A stretch of DNA of 64,000 bases from an uncultured Latescibacterota bacterium (GCA_951812755.1 OX638329.1:3976522-4040521); one strand, 5' to 3'; positions 8,618 through 18,388 are shown, counted from the stretch's first letter. Numbers and translations are program-made. The notes: a model not told the origin generated them from the sequence alone.

Positions 8618-10606
8618 ATGGCAACACAAATACCAAATATTGAGCGCGATGCAGAACAATCTCCTCGCGGGGGTATTACGCCGCGGGCCATCGGTTTGGG
8701 ACTACTCCTGGTGGTTCTACTGGATGTGATTGCGGTCTATGTGCGGTTTTATTATCACGGCTCGCGCATGGTGCTATCGCACATCCCAATGGCCATGCTC
8801 ATCGTGTTTATTACCATGCTCATCGCTATAGCCGTGATGGGCAGGCTTGCGCGATTCTCACTTCAATCCGGAGAATGGCACACCATTTTATCGATGGGCC
8901 TCGTGGGTGCAACCATGCCGATCTGGAGCAGCACGGGGTATTTGATCGGGTATATTTCTGCGCCGTATTTCTATGCGACTGAAGACAACAACTGGGCTGA
9001 ATTACTGCACCCGCATCTGCCCGATTTTATGATTCCCACCAATGAGGGCAATGGCATCGCATGGTTTTTTGAAGGCCGCCCCGAAGGCGCAGCCATCCCC
9101 TGGGATATATGGGTACTACCGCTGTTCTGGTGGTTTATGGCTTTTACAGCCGCGTTTGTGGTGCTGACCTGTGTGGGGATCATTTTTAGAAAACAGTGGG
9201 TGCAAAACGAACGCCTGGCATATCCCGCGATGGCCCCCCTGATCAATATGATGTCCGAACCGGGGGGCGACAAACGCGCATTGCCGGGCTTTATGTACAA
9301 TCGCCTGTTCTGGATTGGCTTTGTCCTGGCATTTGGCATGATTGCCTGGAATTGTATCAATTATTTTTTGCCCAATTTTCCGCGCTTTCCCATTCACGGG
9401 GGCAGGTGGCATATCATAGATCCACAATTCCCGCGCATTCGAGCATCCGTGGGCTTGTTTTCCATCTTCTTCTCCTATTTTGCCAGCCTCGATGTGTTGC
9501 TCAGTTTGTGGGTATTCGATCTCCTCTTCATTGTCGAAGGCGGCTGGCTCAATAAATTGGGATATAAATCCATGGTCCCCGTTGCTTACCGCGGCGTGTA
9601 CCAATGGCAGACGCGCGGCGCGTTCGTCGTGCTGGTGATTTCGATGTTCTGGGTGGCACGGCTGCATTTGCGGGATGTGATAATGAAAGCCCTTGGCAAA
9701 GACGATAGCGTGGATGACCGCGATGAGCTATTGTCCTATCGCGCCGCTGTGGTCGGTGTGGTAGCAGGCCTCGCATTTTTGTTTATCTGGATGATGCAGA
9801 TGAACATGGATCCCATCATCAGTGCCCTGCTGCTAATGGCGTGTGTGTGTGGATATATTGGAATGGCGAAAATTCTGTCAGACACCGGCATGCCCTACAC
9901 GCAGATACCGGGAATTGCGTGGAATTACGTGGCGCCATTTTTCGGCAATGTCGGGATTCCCTCCACCACACATGTGGCGTTTCGCTTTGCCAATTTGATT
10001 ACGGGGAATGCCAAGGGTTTGTTTTTGCCAGCGACCGCACAGGTCGGCAAGTTGTCCGAGGGCATAACCGACAACCGCCGCAAGCTGATAGCGGCACTTT
10101 ACATGGCTTTCGCAGTGAGTTTTGTAACGAGTATTTTTCTCACTTTGAACCTGGGCTATAATGAAGGTGCGTTTAATTTTAATGTCTCCGAGATTCCCAG
10201 AAGCGCGCGCAATTATTTCAGAAATTCCGCCAACGCGGTCAAGAATGCCGACAATCCGCCCTTTTACGTGGATAACCCCGAAAATCTGGTCTTTTTCGGC
10301 ATAGGCGGTCTGGCGATGATTGGCCTCATTTTTATGCGCCATCGATTTGTGTGGTGGCCCCTGCACCCGGTGGGCCTCGCGCTTTCCGGAACGCCATTGA
10401 TTCGCGCCAGCAGTTTCACATTATTTATCGCCTGGCTGATTAAGCTGGTGATGATCAAAGTGGGCGGCCCCTCTGTATATCACAAATCGCGGCCCTTTTT
10501 CATCGGCTTGCTCGTCGGCTATGTCTTGGGCGTAGCCCTGTCTCTGATGCTGGATGTAATCTGGTTCCCAGAAAGGGGCCACGCAGTGCATTTCCGCGCG
10601 GCATGA
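8618..10606 (+). CDS. Large polytopic membrane protein, DUF6785/DUF6784 type
   Basis: The 662-residue protein has about 13-15 hydrophobic segments, beginning at residues 20-45 and ending near 630-655. Conserved-looking stretches include 'WVLPLFWWFMAFT', 'RKQWVQNERLAYP' and a C-terminal 'WWPLHPVGLALSG' followed by 'WLIKLVMIKVGG'. The same features occur in the paralogue at 40773-42728 ('WWPFHPVAIAFPPG', 'WLVKVVVLRFGG'). I associate this architecture with the uncharacterised DUF6785 (N-terminal) and DUF6784 (C-terminal) families, whose layout suggests a transporter. GAGGA/AAGG sequences precede the start. The cargo is unknown. Its placement behind an oxygenase and ahead of purC does not settle its role. 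Confidence 0.65.
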   Translation: MATQIPNIERDAEQSPRGGITPRAIGLGLLLVVLLDVIAVYVRFYYHGSRMVLSHIPMAMLIVFITMLIAIAVMGRLARFSLQSGEWHTILSMGLVGATMPIWSSTGYLIGYISAPYFYATEDNNWAELLHPHLPDFMIPTNEGNGIAWFFEGRPEGAAIPWDIWVLPLFWWFMAFTAAFVVLTCVGIIFRKQWVQNERLAYPAMAPLINMMSEPGGDKRALPGFMYNRLFWIGFVLAFGMIAWNCINYFLPNFPRFPIHGGRWHIIDPQFPRIRASVGLFSIFFSYFASLDVLLSLWVFDLLFIVEGGWLNKLGYKSMVPVAYRGVYQWQTRGAFVVLVISMFWVARLHLRDVIMKALGKDDSVDDRDELLSYRAAVVGVVAGLAFLFIWMMQMNMDPIISALLLMACVCGYIGMAKILSDTGMPYTQIPGIAWNYVAPFFGNVGIPSTTHVAFRFANLITGNAKGLFLPATAQVGKLSEGITDNRRKLIAALYMAFAVSFVTSIFLTLNLGYNEGAFNFNVSEIPRSARNYFRNSANAVKNADNPPFYVDNPENLVFFGIGGLAMIGLIFMRHRFVWWPLHPVGLALSGTPLIRASSFTLFIAWLIKLVMIKVGGPSVYHKSRPFFIGLLVGYVLGVALSLMLDVIWFPERGHAVHFRAA

Positions 10607-10642
10607 AGCAACCATAAATAATTTTTTAAGGAGTGTATATCC

Positions 10643-11608
10643 ATGATCTCTCAAGAACAAATCCGTTCACAACTGAATAACTGTTTGTTAGAGGCCAAAT
10701 TTGACCGCTGGGCGAATCAATACCAAAAAGGGAAAGTGCGGGACATCTATCTGCTCGAAGACAAGCGTATTCTCATCACCACAGACCGCCAAAGTGCGTT
10801 TGACCATGTACTCGGAGCAATCCCCCTGAAGGGACAGGTATTGAACAAAACGGCAAAATACTGGTTTGATCAGACCGCAGATATCGTACCCAATCAGGTA
10901 CTTGACGTACCAGACCCCAATGTGACAGTTGCGCGCGAACTCGATATGCTACCCGTCGAAATCGTCGTGCGGCGATATCTGACCGGCAGCACAGACACCT
11001 CAGTGTGGACAAATTACAATAACGGTGTACGGAAATTCTGCGGCGTTGATTTGCCCGATGGAATGATAAAAAATCAAAAATTTGACGAAGCGATTATTAC
11101 GCCAACCACAAAAGCAGAAGATCACGACGAATCGATCTCGCCACAGGAAATTGTCGAGCGCGGCTTGGTGGATGCAGACAGGTGGGCAGAAGTCGAGAAA
11201 GTGGCACTGAAATTATTCGCGCGCGGAACAGAACTGGCTGCACAGCGCGGTTTGATTCTCGTAGATACAAAATACGAGATGGGCCTGGATCCAGAGGGCA
11301 ATCTGACCGTTGCCGATGAGATTCACACGCCCGATTCATCGCGCTACTGGATCCTCAATACTTATGAAGACCGCCATGCGCGCGGCGAAGAACCCGAAAG
11401 TCTGGACAAAGAATTTTTGCGCCTCTGGCTCGTGGATAAGGGTATATCCGACGACAATATCCCCGAACTGGATGATGAAATTCGCACACAAGTCTCCGCG
11501 CGATACATCGATTTGTTCGAGCGCGTAACAGGCGAACCATTTGAAACCGAAGTGGATGATACGCCCATACTCGAGCGCATCGAAAAAAATATCGAGCCGT
11601 ATTTTTAA
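10643..11608 (+). CDS. purC: Phosphoribosylaminoimidazole-succinocarboxamide synthase
   Basis: The enzyme joins CAIR and aspartate with ATP to make SAICAR in purine biosynthesis, in the cytoplasm. The 321-residue sequence has the SAICAR synthetase pattern from start to end: 'KGKVRDIYLLED' (ATP loop, ~residue 30), 'DRQSAFDHVL', 'PVEIVVRRYLTGST', 'ILVDTKYEMGLD', 'IADEIHTPDSSRYW'-like (here VADEIHTPDSSRYW) and 'YIDLFERVTGE'. It is of the longer form (about 300+ residues), not the ~240-residue enterobacterial form. AAGGAG lies nine bases upstream of ATG 10643. No other purine gene is adjacent. Confidence 0.95.
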   Translation: MISQEQIRSQLNNCLLEAKFDRWANQYQKGKVRDIYLLEDKRILITTDRQSAFDHVLGAIPLKGQVLNKTAKYWFDQTADIVPNQVLDVPDPNVTVARELDMLPVEIVVRRYLTGSTDTSVWTNYNNGVRKFCGVDLPDGMIKNQKFDEAIITPTTKAEDHDESISPQEIVERGLVDADRWAEVEKVALKLFARGTELAAQRGLILVDTKYEMGLDPEGNLTVADEIHTPDSSRYWILNTYEDRHARGEEPESLDKEFLRLWLVDKGISDDNIPELDDEIRTQVSARYIDLFERVTGEPFETEVDDTPILERIEKNIEPYF

Positions 11609-11623
11609 AAAAAGCGATCAACA

Positions 11624-11842
11624 GTGGAAGATCTGATTAACAGTTTGCTTAAGAGTCTTGAAAGTGCCAGCGGCCGCAGCATTGGAATGGTAATGGCTGT
11701 GATCGGGGCGCTAATCTGGTGGGGTGTTCATCTGATTCGCAAGATTGGTCGCAAGATGCACAACGATGTTAGTGTGCCTGAAAAACCCATTGATGTCCAA
11801 CGACCGCGAAAGCGTTTGTCTTTACGCGAATATCACCGTTGA
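11624..11842 (+). CDS. Small single-pass membrane protein, unknown function
   Basis: A GTG start at 11624, 15 bp after purC, opens a 72-residue frame. Residues about 19-38 (IGMVMAVIGALIWWGVHLI) form one membrane helix, followed by a basic stretch (RKIGRKMH) and a proline/arginine-rich cytoplasmic-looking tail ending in SLREYHR. There is no strong ribosome site. The size, membrane helix and tight spacing to both neighbours argue for a real gene. I do not recognise the family. Confidence 0.5.
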   Translation: MEDLINSLLKSLESASGRSIGMVMAVIGALIWWGVHLIRKIGRKMHNDVSVPEKPIDVQRPRKRLSLREYHR

Positions 11843-11850
11843 GTTTATGC

Positions 11851-13011
11851 ATGAATGATCAAATTATACAACAGTGTGCTGTGATGAGCGATCGGGAACT
11901 TGTGCGTACACTGACGATTGACCGAAAAAATTTCCAGAAGACTTTTCTCGTCATCGCAGAAAGCGAACAAGAAAAACGCGCATTGTCCATAGAAAACTTT
12001 CTCGACAATATCCATCTGGCTCAGAATGATGAGGAAGGTGCGTCGTGTAGCATTAAACAGGCGCTTGCAAAAGTACATTCGGATATTCCGCTCTGGTCAA
12101 TTCTCACAATCACCAATTGCCTGGAGGACGCCTGGGTTATCCAGCGTGAATTCAGTCAATGGCTCGTTCACCACTATGTAGAAGATGGTTACTTAACGTC
12201 GTTTTTTTTTGATAACACAGAACCATTGAAGTCAACACTCAGGCGTTTTTTATCTCTCGAATTTTGGTCTGTTGATGTATCGTATGATCTCAATACCTGG
12301 AAACCCATTTTTCAATCGCGATCCCCTGCGTTTTTGAACAAAATCATTTCGGAATTGGGCGACATTTTGCACACAGTCAAAACGCCCTTGTTTTCACAAG
12401 ACCAAAAGGGCCAACTCGTCTTGCTGGTGCATCCAGAATGTGAGAAGCAGGCGCAAGAGATCGTGGCTGAAAATCAGGCCAAAATTGATCAACTCTACGA
12501 TCGGGCTGAATATTTGGCGAAGACAAAAAATTCTGAACAGGAACTGAGGATTTACAGCATCTTAACTGAACTGGTACCCGATAATCTCGCTGTGCATTAT
12601 AATCGAGGCAATGTTTTAATTGAACTGGATCGGTTAGATGAAGCGGCTGAATCCCTGATTGAAGCCATTATTCTCGGTCTTCCCGAAATTGGGGATAAAA
12701 TTGACCTCAAACCGCGCCGAGGTAGTGGTGTTGCAGGCAGTGTGAATCCATTGTTAAATCTCATGGTATTGTCTCAAGAAAATAAGGAATCGCTGCATTA
12801 TCCCGACTATATTGATGATGTTGAAATACTGCTGCTGCACATCCGAGAACAGAGTTCAGAAAATATCCGCATTCTACACGGATTGGCCATCATTGCCGAA
12901 CAAAAAAACGATATCGCGGTAGCTTGTCAGCACTACCGCGAAATGCTCGCCATTGATCCTCAAAACAAAGCCGCCCAAACCCATCTTGCCTATTTGGAAC
13001 AAATACAGTAA
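11851..13011 (+). CDS. TPR-containing protein of unknown function
   Basis: The 386-residue soluble protein starts at ATG 11851; a TTG at 11839 that overlaps the previous stop by 4 bp is an alternative. The C-terminal part has tetratricopeptide-like helices: 'EYLAKTKNSEQELRIYSIL', 'LAVHYNRGNVLIELDRLDE' and 'HGLAIIAEQKNDIAVACQHY' with 'LAIDPQNKAAQTHLAYLE'. The N-terminal ~200 residues resemble nothing I know. TPR arrays mediate protein-protein contacts. It ends 13 bp from the convergent glpK gene with no obvious terminator in between. Confidence 0.7.
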   Translation: MNDQIIQQCAVMSDRELVRTLTIDRKNFQKTFLVIAESEQEKRALSIENFLDNIHLAQNDEEGASCSIKQALAKVHSDIPLWSILTITNCLEDAWVIQREFSQWLVHHYVEDGYLTSFFFDNTEPLKSTLRRFLSLEFWSVDVSYDLNTWKPIFQSRSPAFLNKIISELGDILHTVKTPLFSQDQKGQLVLLVHPECEKQAQEIVAENQAKIDQLYDRAEYLAKTKNSEQELRIYSILTELVPDNLAVHYNRGNVLIELDRLDEAAESLIEAIILGLPEIGDKIDLKPRRGSGVAGSVNPLLNLMVLSQENKESLHYPDYIDDVEILLLHIREQSSENIRILHGLAIIAEQKNDIAVACQHYREMLAIDPQNKAAQTHLAYLEQIQ

Positions 13012-13024
13012 GAATGCCTACAGA

Positions 13025-14503
13025 TTACGCCAACAGTGTGCGCTCTACTGCTTTGTGCCAGCCAGCCAGCAATGCTTCGCGGCGATCTTGCGACATCGCA
13101 GGCTCAAAGGTGCGTTGTGGTGGGTTAATATCGGCGAGCGCGTCAGCATCATCCCACACACCCGTCGCCAATCCCGCCAGCATCCCCGCCCCCAATGCAG
13201 TTGTTTCCACGCACTTGGGACGAATCACCGGCACATCCAGAATATCCGCTTGAAACTGCATCAAAAAATCATTCACCACAGCCCCACCATCCACGCGCAA
13301 ACTCGCCACAGACTGCCCGGCATCGGCGGCCATCGCATGGACGAGATCGGCGGATTGATAGGCAATGGACTCCAGGGCTGCGCGCACGAGATGTGCACGC
13401 CCGGTGCCGCGCGTAAGTCCGACAATCACTCCCCGTGCATCCGCATCCCAGTGCGGCGCGCCCAAGCCGGTAAATGCGGGGACAAGATACACGCCCCCCG
13501 TATCGTCAATCGCCTGGGACAGAGCCTCAGTCTCAGCGGCGGTTTCAATAATCCCCAATCCATCGCGCAGCCACTGAACCGTTGCCCCCGCGCTAAACAC
13601 CGCGCCCTCAAGCGCGTGGGATACGCGCCCAGAAGGTCCGCACGCAAGCGTCGTCAACAAACCATGCGCGGACGGCACCGCCCGATCACCCGTTTGAAAA
13701 AGTGTAAAACACCCCGTGCCATACGTATTTTTAATATCACCTGCGCGAACGCCGCGTTGCCCAAAAAGCGCGGCTTGCTGATCGCCCGCAATCCCCCCAA
13801 TGGGAATGCCCGCAGGCAAAATGCCCAAATCTGCAGTAGTCCCAAATTCCCCAACCGATGATCGCACTTCGGGGAGTATGCCCACGGGAATATCAAAAAC
13901 TTCCAATAATCCGCTATCCCATGCCCTCCCGTGAATATTGTAAATCATCGTGCGCGATGCATTGGTATAATCAGTCGCATGAACAGCCCCTCCCGTGAGT
14001 TTGTACAATAAAAAACTATCCACGGTGCCAAAACACACCTCGCCCCGCTCCGCACGCGCACGCAGACCATAGACGCGGTCGAGTAACCACACAATCTTAC
14101 TCGCAGAAAAATAAGCGTCAATAACCAACCCCGTCTTTTCACGCACCATGTCTTCGAAGCCATCTGCGCGATATTGGGCACACAAATCCGCCGTGCGCCG
14201 GCACTGCCAGACAATCGCGTCGTGTACGGGTTCACCTGTTCTCCAATCCCACAAAACAGTTGTCTCGCGCTGATTGGCAATACCAATGCCTTTTATTTCT
14301 GAGGCATCTATCCCCGCCTCTGTGATTGCTATACCAATAACTTCCAGTGTCGTATTCCATATCTCTACTGTGTCGTGTGACACCCAGCCGGGACGCGGAA
14401 AAATCTGTCGAAACTCTGAATATCCTCGCCCCAAAATTTCCCCTTGAGAACCCAACACCAACGCGGTTGTCCCCGTTGTGCCCTGATCAATGCTCAAAAT
14501 CAT
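13025..14503 (-). CDS. glpK: Glycerol kinase
   Basis: Phosphorylates glycerol to sn-glycerol-3-phosphate with ATP (FGGY family, cytoplasm). The 492 residues match the family's usual ~495-500. Visible signatures are 'ILSIDQGTTGTTALV' at the N-terminus (ATP phosphate-1 motif), 'GIANQRETTVLWD' and 'IVWQCRRT' (glycerol site), 'GGIAGDQQAALFGQ' and 'KNTYGTGCF', 'LVPAFTGLGAPHWDADARG', and 'LRVDGGAVVNDFLMQFQAD'. The start ATG overlaps the TGA of lpxH (ATGA) and has AGGAG just upstream, so the two are translationally coupled. No glycerol transporter or GlpD is nearby. Confidence 0.95.
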   Translation of the reverse strand: MILSIDQGTTGTTALVLGSQGEILGRGYSEFRQIFPRPGWVSHDTVEIWNTTLEVIGIAITEAGIDASEIKGIGIANQRETTVLWDWRTGEPVHDAIVWQCRRTADLCAQYRADGFEDMVREKTGLVIDAYFSASKIVWLLDRVYGLRARAERGEVCFGTVDSFLLYKLTGGAVHATDYTNASRTMIYNIHGRAWDSGLLEVFDIPVGILPEVRSSVGEFGTTADLGILPAGIPIGGIAGDQQAALFGQRGVRAGDIKNTYGTGCFTLFQTGDRAVPSAHGLLTTLACGPSGRVSHALEGAVFSAGATVQWLRDGLGIIETAAETEALSQAIDDTGGVYLVPAFTGLGAPHWDADARGVIVGLTRGTGRAHLVRAALESIAYQSADLVHAMAADAGQSVASLRVDGGAVVNDFLMQFQADILDVPVIRPKCVETTALGAGMLAGLATGVWDDADALADINPPQRTFEPAMSQDRREALLAGWHKAVERTLLA

Positions 14504-15282
14504 GTATGATCTCCTGTATCAGCAGGTTTTTCCGGTGCCGTATGCCAGTGCTTTAAGGCAATCTCGCCCTGTTCGAGCACAGCATAAGAGTCGTATCTCA
14601 TCCAATCGCCCAACACAACAAGTATTCCGCTATCCAAGGCTTCAACAATCAGCGCGTGATAGTGTCCACAAATCACAAAATCAAATCCCTCGGCAATTTT
14701 CTCGCCCGCGCTTTTGAGAAAATATGAAGGCAAATATATTTTCTTTTTTTTTCGCGTTCCTTTTTTTGTACCGACGTCAGAAGACCGAGACACAAAACGC
14801 GCCAGATAAGCACCGATATCTGGATGTAACCACCGGAAGAGGGCGATACAAAGAGGATGACTCAAAATGCGTCGCCGCAGTTCAAATTTCCAATTTTGCT
14901 GAAAAATATCGCCGTGTGTCACATACAGGCGGCGATTCTGATGCACGACATCGCAAAAAAGTCCGGGAAGTTCTACACCCACTTGCTCGGATAAATAGCC
15001 CCCCAGCCAGCTATCGTGGTTACCCGGCAGATAAATGACGCGCGTTCCACTTTGAACAAGGTGATACAGTTCAAAGATCACACGCGCGCCATGTGCGGGG
15101 ATGACGGACCGATATTCAAACCAAAAATCGAAAAGATCACCCACTATATACAGACACTCGGCATCTTTGCGAATGGCGCGTAGAAAATTGATCAGCGCGT
15201 CTTCCCGAACGCGCGGTAGGCGGATAAATTTACCCCCACCTATATGCGCGTCAGAAATAAAATAAACTTTGTCTTTTTTCAT
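14500..15282 (-). CDS. lpxH: UDP-2,3-diacylglucosamine diphosphatase family metallophosphatase
   Basis: LpxH hydrolyses UDP-2,3-diacylglucosamine to lipid X and UMP at the inner membrane during lipid A synthesis. The 260-residue sequence holds the dinuclear-metal motifs in order: 'SDAHIGG' (~10), 'GDLFDFW' (~47), 'GNHDSWLG' (~86), 'THGD' (~120) and 'GHYH' (~200). A basic patch 'KKGTRKKKK' in the middle could contact membrane lipid. It overlaps glpK by 4 bp. LpxH and its relatives differ mostly in substrate, so the metallophosphatase call is firm and the LpxH assignment likely. Confidence 0.8.
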   Translation of the reverse strand: MKKDKVYFISDAHIGGGKFIRLPRVREDALINFLRAIRKDAECLYIVGDLFDFWFEYRSVIPAHGARVIFELYHLVQSGTRVIYLPGNHDSWLGGYLSEQVGVELPGLFCDVVHQNRRLYVTHGDIFQQNWKFELRRRILSHPLCIALFRWLHPDIGAYLARFVSRSSDVGTKKGTRKKKKIYLPSYFLKSAGEKIAEGFDFVICGHYHALIVEALDSGILVVLGDWMRYDSYAVLEQGEIALKHWHTAPEKPADTGDHT

Positions 15283-15322
15283 AAGCCAATCGGGAAAAGG
15301 ATTTCCCTCTTACAACACAACT

Positions 15323-15382
15323 GTAGGAGCGGCATCCCTGCCGCGACTATCCCCACTCCGTCTATTCGTCTATTCGTCTATG
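15323..15382. repeat. REP-like palindrome followed by 8-bp tandem repeat
   Basis: At 15329-15344 gcggca-tccc-tgccgc forms a 6-bp stem with a 4-base loop, inside a 'gtaggagcggcatccctgcc' context that I know as a dispersed intergenic repeat type. At 15359-15382 cgtctatt is repeated (cgtctatt, cgtctatt, cgtctatg), and the last unit forms the final codons of the helicase gene. Located downstream of the helicase and upstream of lpxH on the minus strand, so it may act in transcription termination or RNA stability. Confidence 0.6.
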
Positions 15383-18300
15383 AACTGGCCTGAGAATCGG
15401 CCAGTTGTACCTCGTTCCGCCCCTTCGCGTTCTAAACCGAGTTCATCCCAGAAGCGAGAGGGCACCATATTTCGGCCCGGACGATGCTGCACACAGGAAA
15501 GCGTGAGGCGATCCATTGCGCGGGTGATCCCCACGTACAACAACCTGCGCTGTTCAGCTAAATCTGCGCTGTTCAAGGCGCGTGCATTGGGCAAAATGCG
15601 ATCTTCGAGGCCGCAAATATAGACTTCTCGAAACTCAAGCCCCTTTGCCGCGTGCAACGTGAGCAAATGCACAGCATCGCGGTCTGGGGTATCCAATTCG
15701 ACTTTATAGAGATCGGCAAAATCGAGCAAATTGCGAATGCCCTCCTGGAGAGATGGCGCGGCGGCACCGTGGCGTTCGCACAGGTCTCGAAAGCGCTGAA
15801 TCTGATCGGGGGCGTGCAATGCGAGTACATCAGGACGTGGATCTTCGCCGAGCAACATCCGCGTCTGCCCCCGCAGTCGGTCGGCATCCAATCGAGGAAA
15901 TTGCTGTACGAGATTGCGAATACACAAATTAGCCGGTCCCAAAAGACGCTGCGCCCCCAGGTTGAAATGTACGTGTTCTTCGCGGGTAAACTCCGCGTTC
16001 CTTGCGCCATCACGCGCGCGAAAAAGCAAACCCAGAGCAACTTGATCCAAAAGGCGCTCATGCGTCATGCACCGATAGCGAGAAGCGCGTTCTTTTTTCA
16101 TAGCTTCAAACACGCGATACAAAGCCAATGCTCGCGCAAGTGCCGGTGGGTCGTTTGGGTCTGACGCAATATCATACCGCTCGCAAAGAGGACGCAAATC
16201 GCGTGTAGCGGTCGCGCCATAGCTTCGCGCCATAGGCAATATATCAACCGTCGGATTGGGCATACGGGACCTGCCATTGCGACGGGCTTCGCGGTGCAAA
16301 ACTTGAAAATCGAATGCATAACCATTATGAGCGACCAGAATGTCAATACCGACAAACGCCTGAAACGCGAGATAAATCTCCTGAAATGTCGGAGCCGTAC
16401 CTTTATTTTCCCGCAAACGCACAGGAGAATAAAACGTATCGACAACACGCCCATCTCGCACACGCACAGCACCCAGACCCGTAATTTGTGCATGATCGGG
16501 ATCATCACTCGCGGTTTCCAGTGCAAATGCAGTGTATTCCGGCATATACACTGGCAAATCGACACAGCGGATCGCCTGACACAATTTGAGAGCAGCGAGC
16601 ATCGCACCGCACGCCAGGCCGCCCAGATGTAGAAAGTGCTCGGGCGTTTTCGGTGGATCTTCGTCGAATGATAAAATCAGAGTATCGGATAAAACATCCA
16701 ATCGGCTGCCGGGCACAGCCTCTCGTATGATGAGACCCGGCCGCGCCAGCGCATCCCTGATCAGAGTTGTGAGCATGTGCCGCAGCACCTCATCTCGACA
16801 CGCCACATACAAGGTGCCGCCCCTGCGCCAGAGCGGCAACAGGCGATTCAGAGCGGTATCGAGACCCGAAAAATCGAGCGGATCTACAATATCCTCGAGA
16901 TGATTCTTCAGGGATGGCAACTCCGATGTATTCAATTGGTCCAGAATATCATCCACCAGATGGGACAAAGATGCCACCGCGCCTCTTTGCACGGCATTGT
17001 GTACCACGCCTGCCAGCCCCAGTGCGCGTTCCACATCAACACCCTCTTCTTCCGAAACCGTTCGCGGATATAGAAAAGCCGCTTGTTTGAAACTGCCAAT
17101 ATTTTTTTGTTGCTGAAATCCCCGCACCGCCGGATATAATTTTGGATCCACAGCTTCGAGTTCGCGCCGCAAAAACAACTCGAGGCTCGCATCATTTGCG
17201 CCATCGAGAGCGTATCGCAATACAGACAGAGCGCGGCGGATCACGGGCTGGTCGAACAAGCCCCTGCGATGTGCCATCAGGCAGGGTACGTTGGCGCGCA
17301 TAAAAATGCGTTCGAGTTCGCTACCTATTGCGTGTTGGGGATAAAGCACCGCAATATCCCGATGAATTAGATCCGGTGTTTCCCTGATGCGATCCCATAT
17401 ATCGCCCGCAATAAACTGGCCTTCTTCCTCAAACGTGTCAAAAGCCATCCCCCGCACGCGGCGTCCAGACCTCTGGGTATGGATACTGCGTTCAAACAAC
17501 ACGTCATTCTTGGCGATAAACACGCGCGCCAGATGCAAAATTTCTGCGGATGATCGGTAGTTCTCCTCCAAAAAAACAGGTAGGTGCCCTTTGAGAAAAT
17601 CATCTTGAAATTGTTCGATATGTTCTGGCCTTGCATGACGCCACCCGTAAATAGATTGCTCGTCATCTGCAACTACAAAAACACTGCGGTGGGCCGCGCT
17701 CAAAAGATGAACGAGGGCGTATTGAACCGGATCGGTATCTTGAAACTCATCGACGAGGATGTGTTGAAATTGCGCGCGGTAATCCGCCAGAATCTGGCGA
17801 TGCGAATGAAGCAAGTCATGCGCGAGAAAGATGAGATCGTCAAAATCGATCAATCGATTTTTCTTTAGCTCGACTTCGTACTGATCGAGCAATGCCGCAT
17901 CCCCTTTTTTCATCGGAACATGCGGTTTGTATCGCCGCTGCCATTTCAGACGATTCACATTTTGCATCACATTATTCAAATTGCTTTCATTGGGATTCAG
18001 GCGTGGAAAAGCGCGATAGATCAGCGTGCGCTGAAGGTCTTCATCGGCGATGCCAAAATGAGGTGGCAATCCAACCGTTTCTCGATGCTGGCGCAGCACT
18101 GAGATACAAAACCTGTGAAATGTACCTGCGGTAACAGCCTCCGCAGCGTCTTTGCTCAATGTGCGCGACAAGCGGATTTGCAGTTCTGCCGCGGCTTTAT
18201 TTGTAAATGTAAGCGCGAGTATATTTTCTGGATGGACGCCGCACCGCGAGACCAGATACGCAATGCGTTCGGTCAGCACCCGCGTCTTCCCCGTGCCCGG

Positions 18301-18387
18301 TCCGGCCAGTACGAGGACGGGACCTATCGGCGCGGTGACGGCTTCGCGCTGGCGTGCATTTAATGTGATGGGATCGAGTTCTGGCAT
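15370..18387 (-). CDS. UvrD/PcrA-type superfamily 1 helicase with inserted degenerate DnaQ-like exonuclease domain
   Basis: About 1005 residues from ATG 18387 (one base past the upstream stop; ATG 18399 is an alternative), against ~720 for PcrA. SF1 motifs: 'AGPGTGKT' (28-35), 'LVDEFQDTDP' (~210), 'ADDEQSIYGWRHA' (~245), 'LEENYRSS' (~275), 'TLHAAKGLEF' (~910) and 'EQRRLLYVGITRA' (~945). Between the IV and V motifs, at about 610-760, lies a DnaQ/DEDD-like domain: 'FALETAS' where active enzymes have FDLETTG, 'AHNGYAFDFQVL' with its Asp kept, and a last motif lacking the catalytic His and Asp. The exonuclease part is therefore probably structural. Likely an ATP-dependent 3'-5' DNA translocase for repair. 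Confidence 0.85.
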   Translation of the reverse strand: MPELDPITLNARQREAVTAPIGPVLVLAGPGTGKTRVLTERIAYLVSRCGVHPENILALTFTNKAAAELQIRLSRTLSKDAAEAVTAGTFHRFCISVLRQHRETVGLPPHFGIADEDLQRTLIYRAFPRLNPNESNLNNVMQNVNRLKWQRRYKPHVPMKKGDAALLDQYEVELKKNRLIDFDDLIFLAHDLLHSHRQILADYRAQFQHILVDEFQDTDPVQYALVHLLSAAHRSVFVVADDEQSIYGWRHARPEHIEQFQDDFLKGHLPVFLEENYRSSAEILHLARVFIAKNDVLFERSIHTQRSGRRVRGMAFDTFEEEGQFIAGDIWDRIRETPDLIHRDIAVLYPQHAIGSELERIFMRANVPCLMAHRRGLFDQPVIRRALSVLRYALDGANDASLELFLRRELEAVDPKLYPAVRGFQQQKNIGSFKQAAFLYPRTVSEEEGVDVERALGLAGVVHNAVQRGAVASLSHLVDDILDQLNTSELPSLKNHLEDIVDPLDFSGLDTALNRLLPLWRRGGTLYVACRDEVLRHMLTTLIRDALARPGLIIREAVPGSRLDVLSDTLILSFDEDPPKTPEHFLHLGGLACGAMLAALKLCQAIRCVDLPVYMPEYTAFALETASDDPDHAQITGLGAVRVRDGRVVDTFYSPVRLRENKGTAPTFQEIYLAFQAFVGIDILVAHNGYAFDFQVLHREARRNGRSRMPNPTVDILPMARSYGATATRDLRPLCERYDIASDPNDPPALARALALYRVFEAMKKERASRYRCMTHERLLDQVALGLLFRARDGARNAEFTREEHVHFNLGAQRLLGPANLCIRNLVQQFPRLDADRLRGQTRMLLGEDPRPDVLALHAPDQIQRFRDLCERHGAAAPSLQEGIRNLLDFADLYKVELDTPDRDAVHLLTLHAAKGLEFREVYICGLEDRILPNARALNSADLAEQRRLLYVGITRAMDRLTLSCVQHRPGRNMVPSRFWDELGLEREGAERGTTGRFSGQFIDE

Positions 18388-18388
18388 A

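Noticed and set aside
12953-13861. Long plus-strand open frame opposite glpK
   Set aside because: It is the antisense shadow of a well-conserved glycerol kinase and has no ribosome site; its composition (rich in Arg, Pro, His) is typical of shadow frames.
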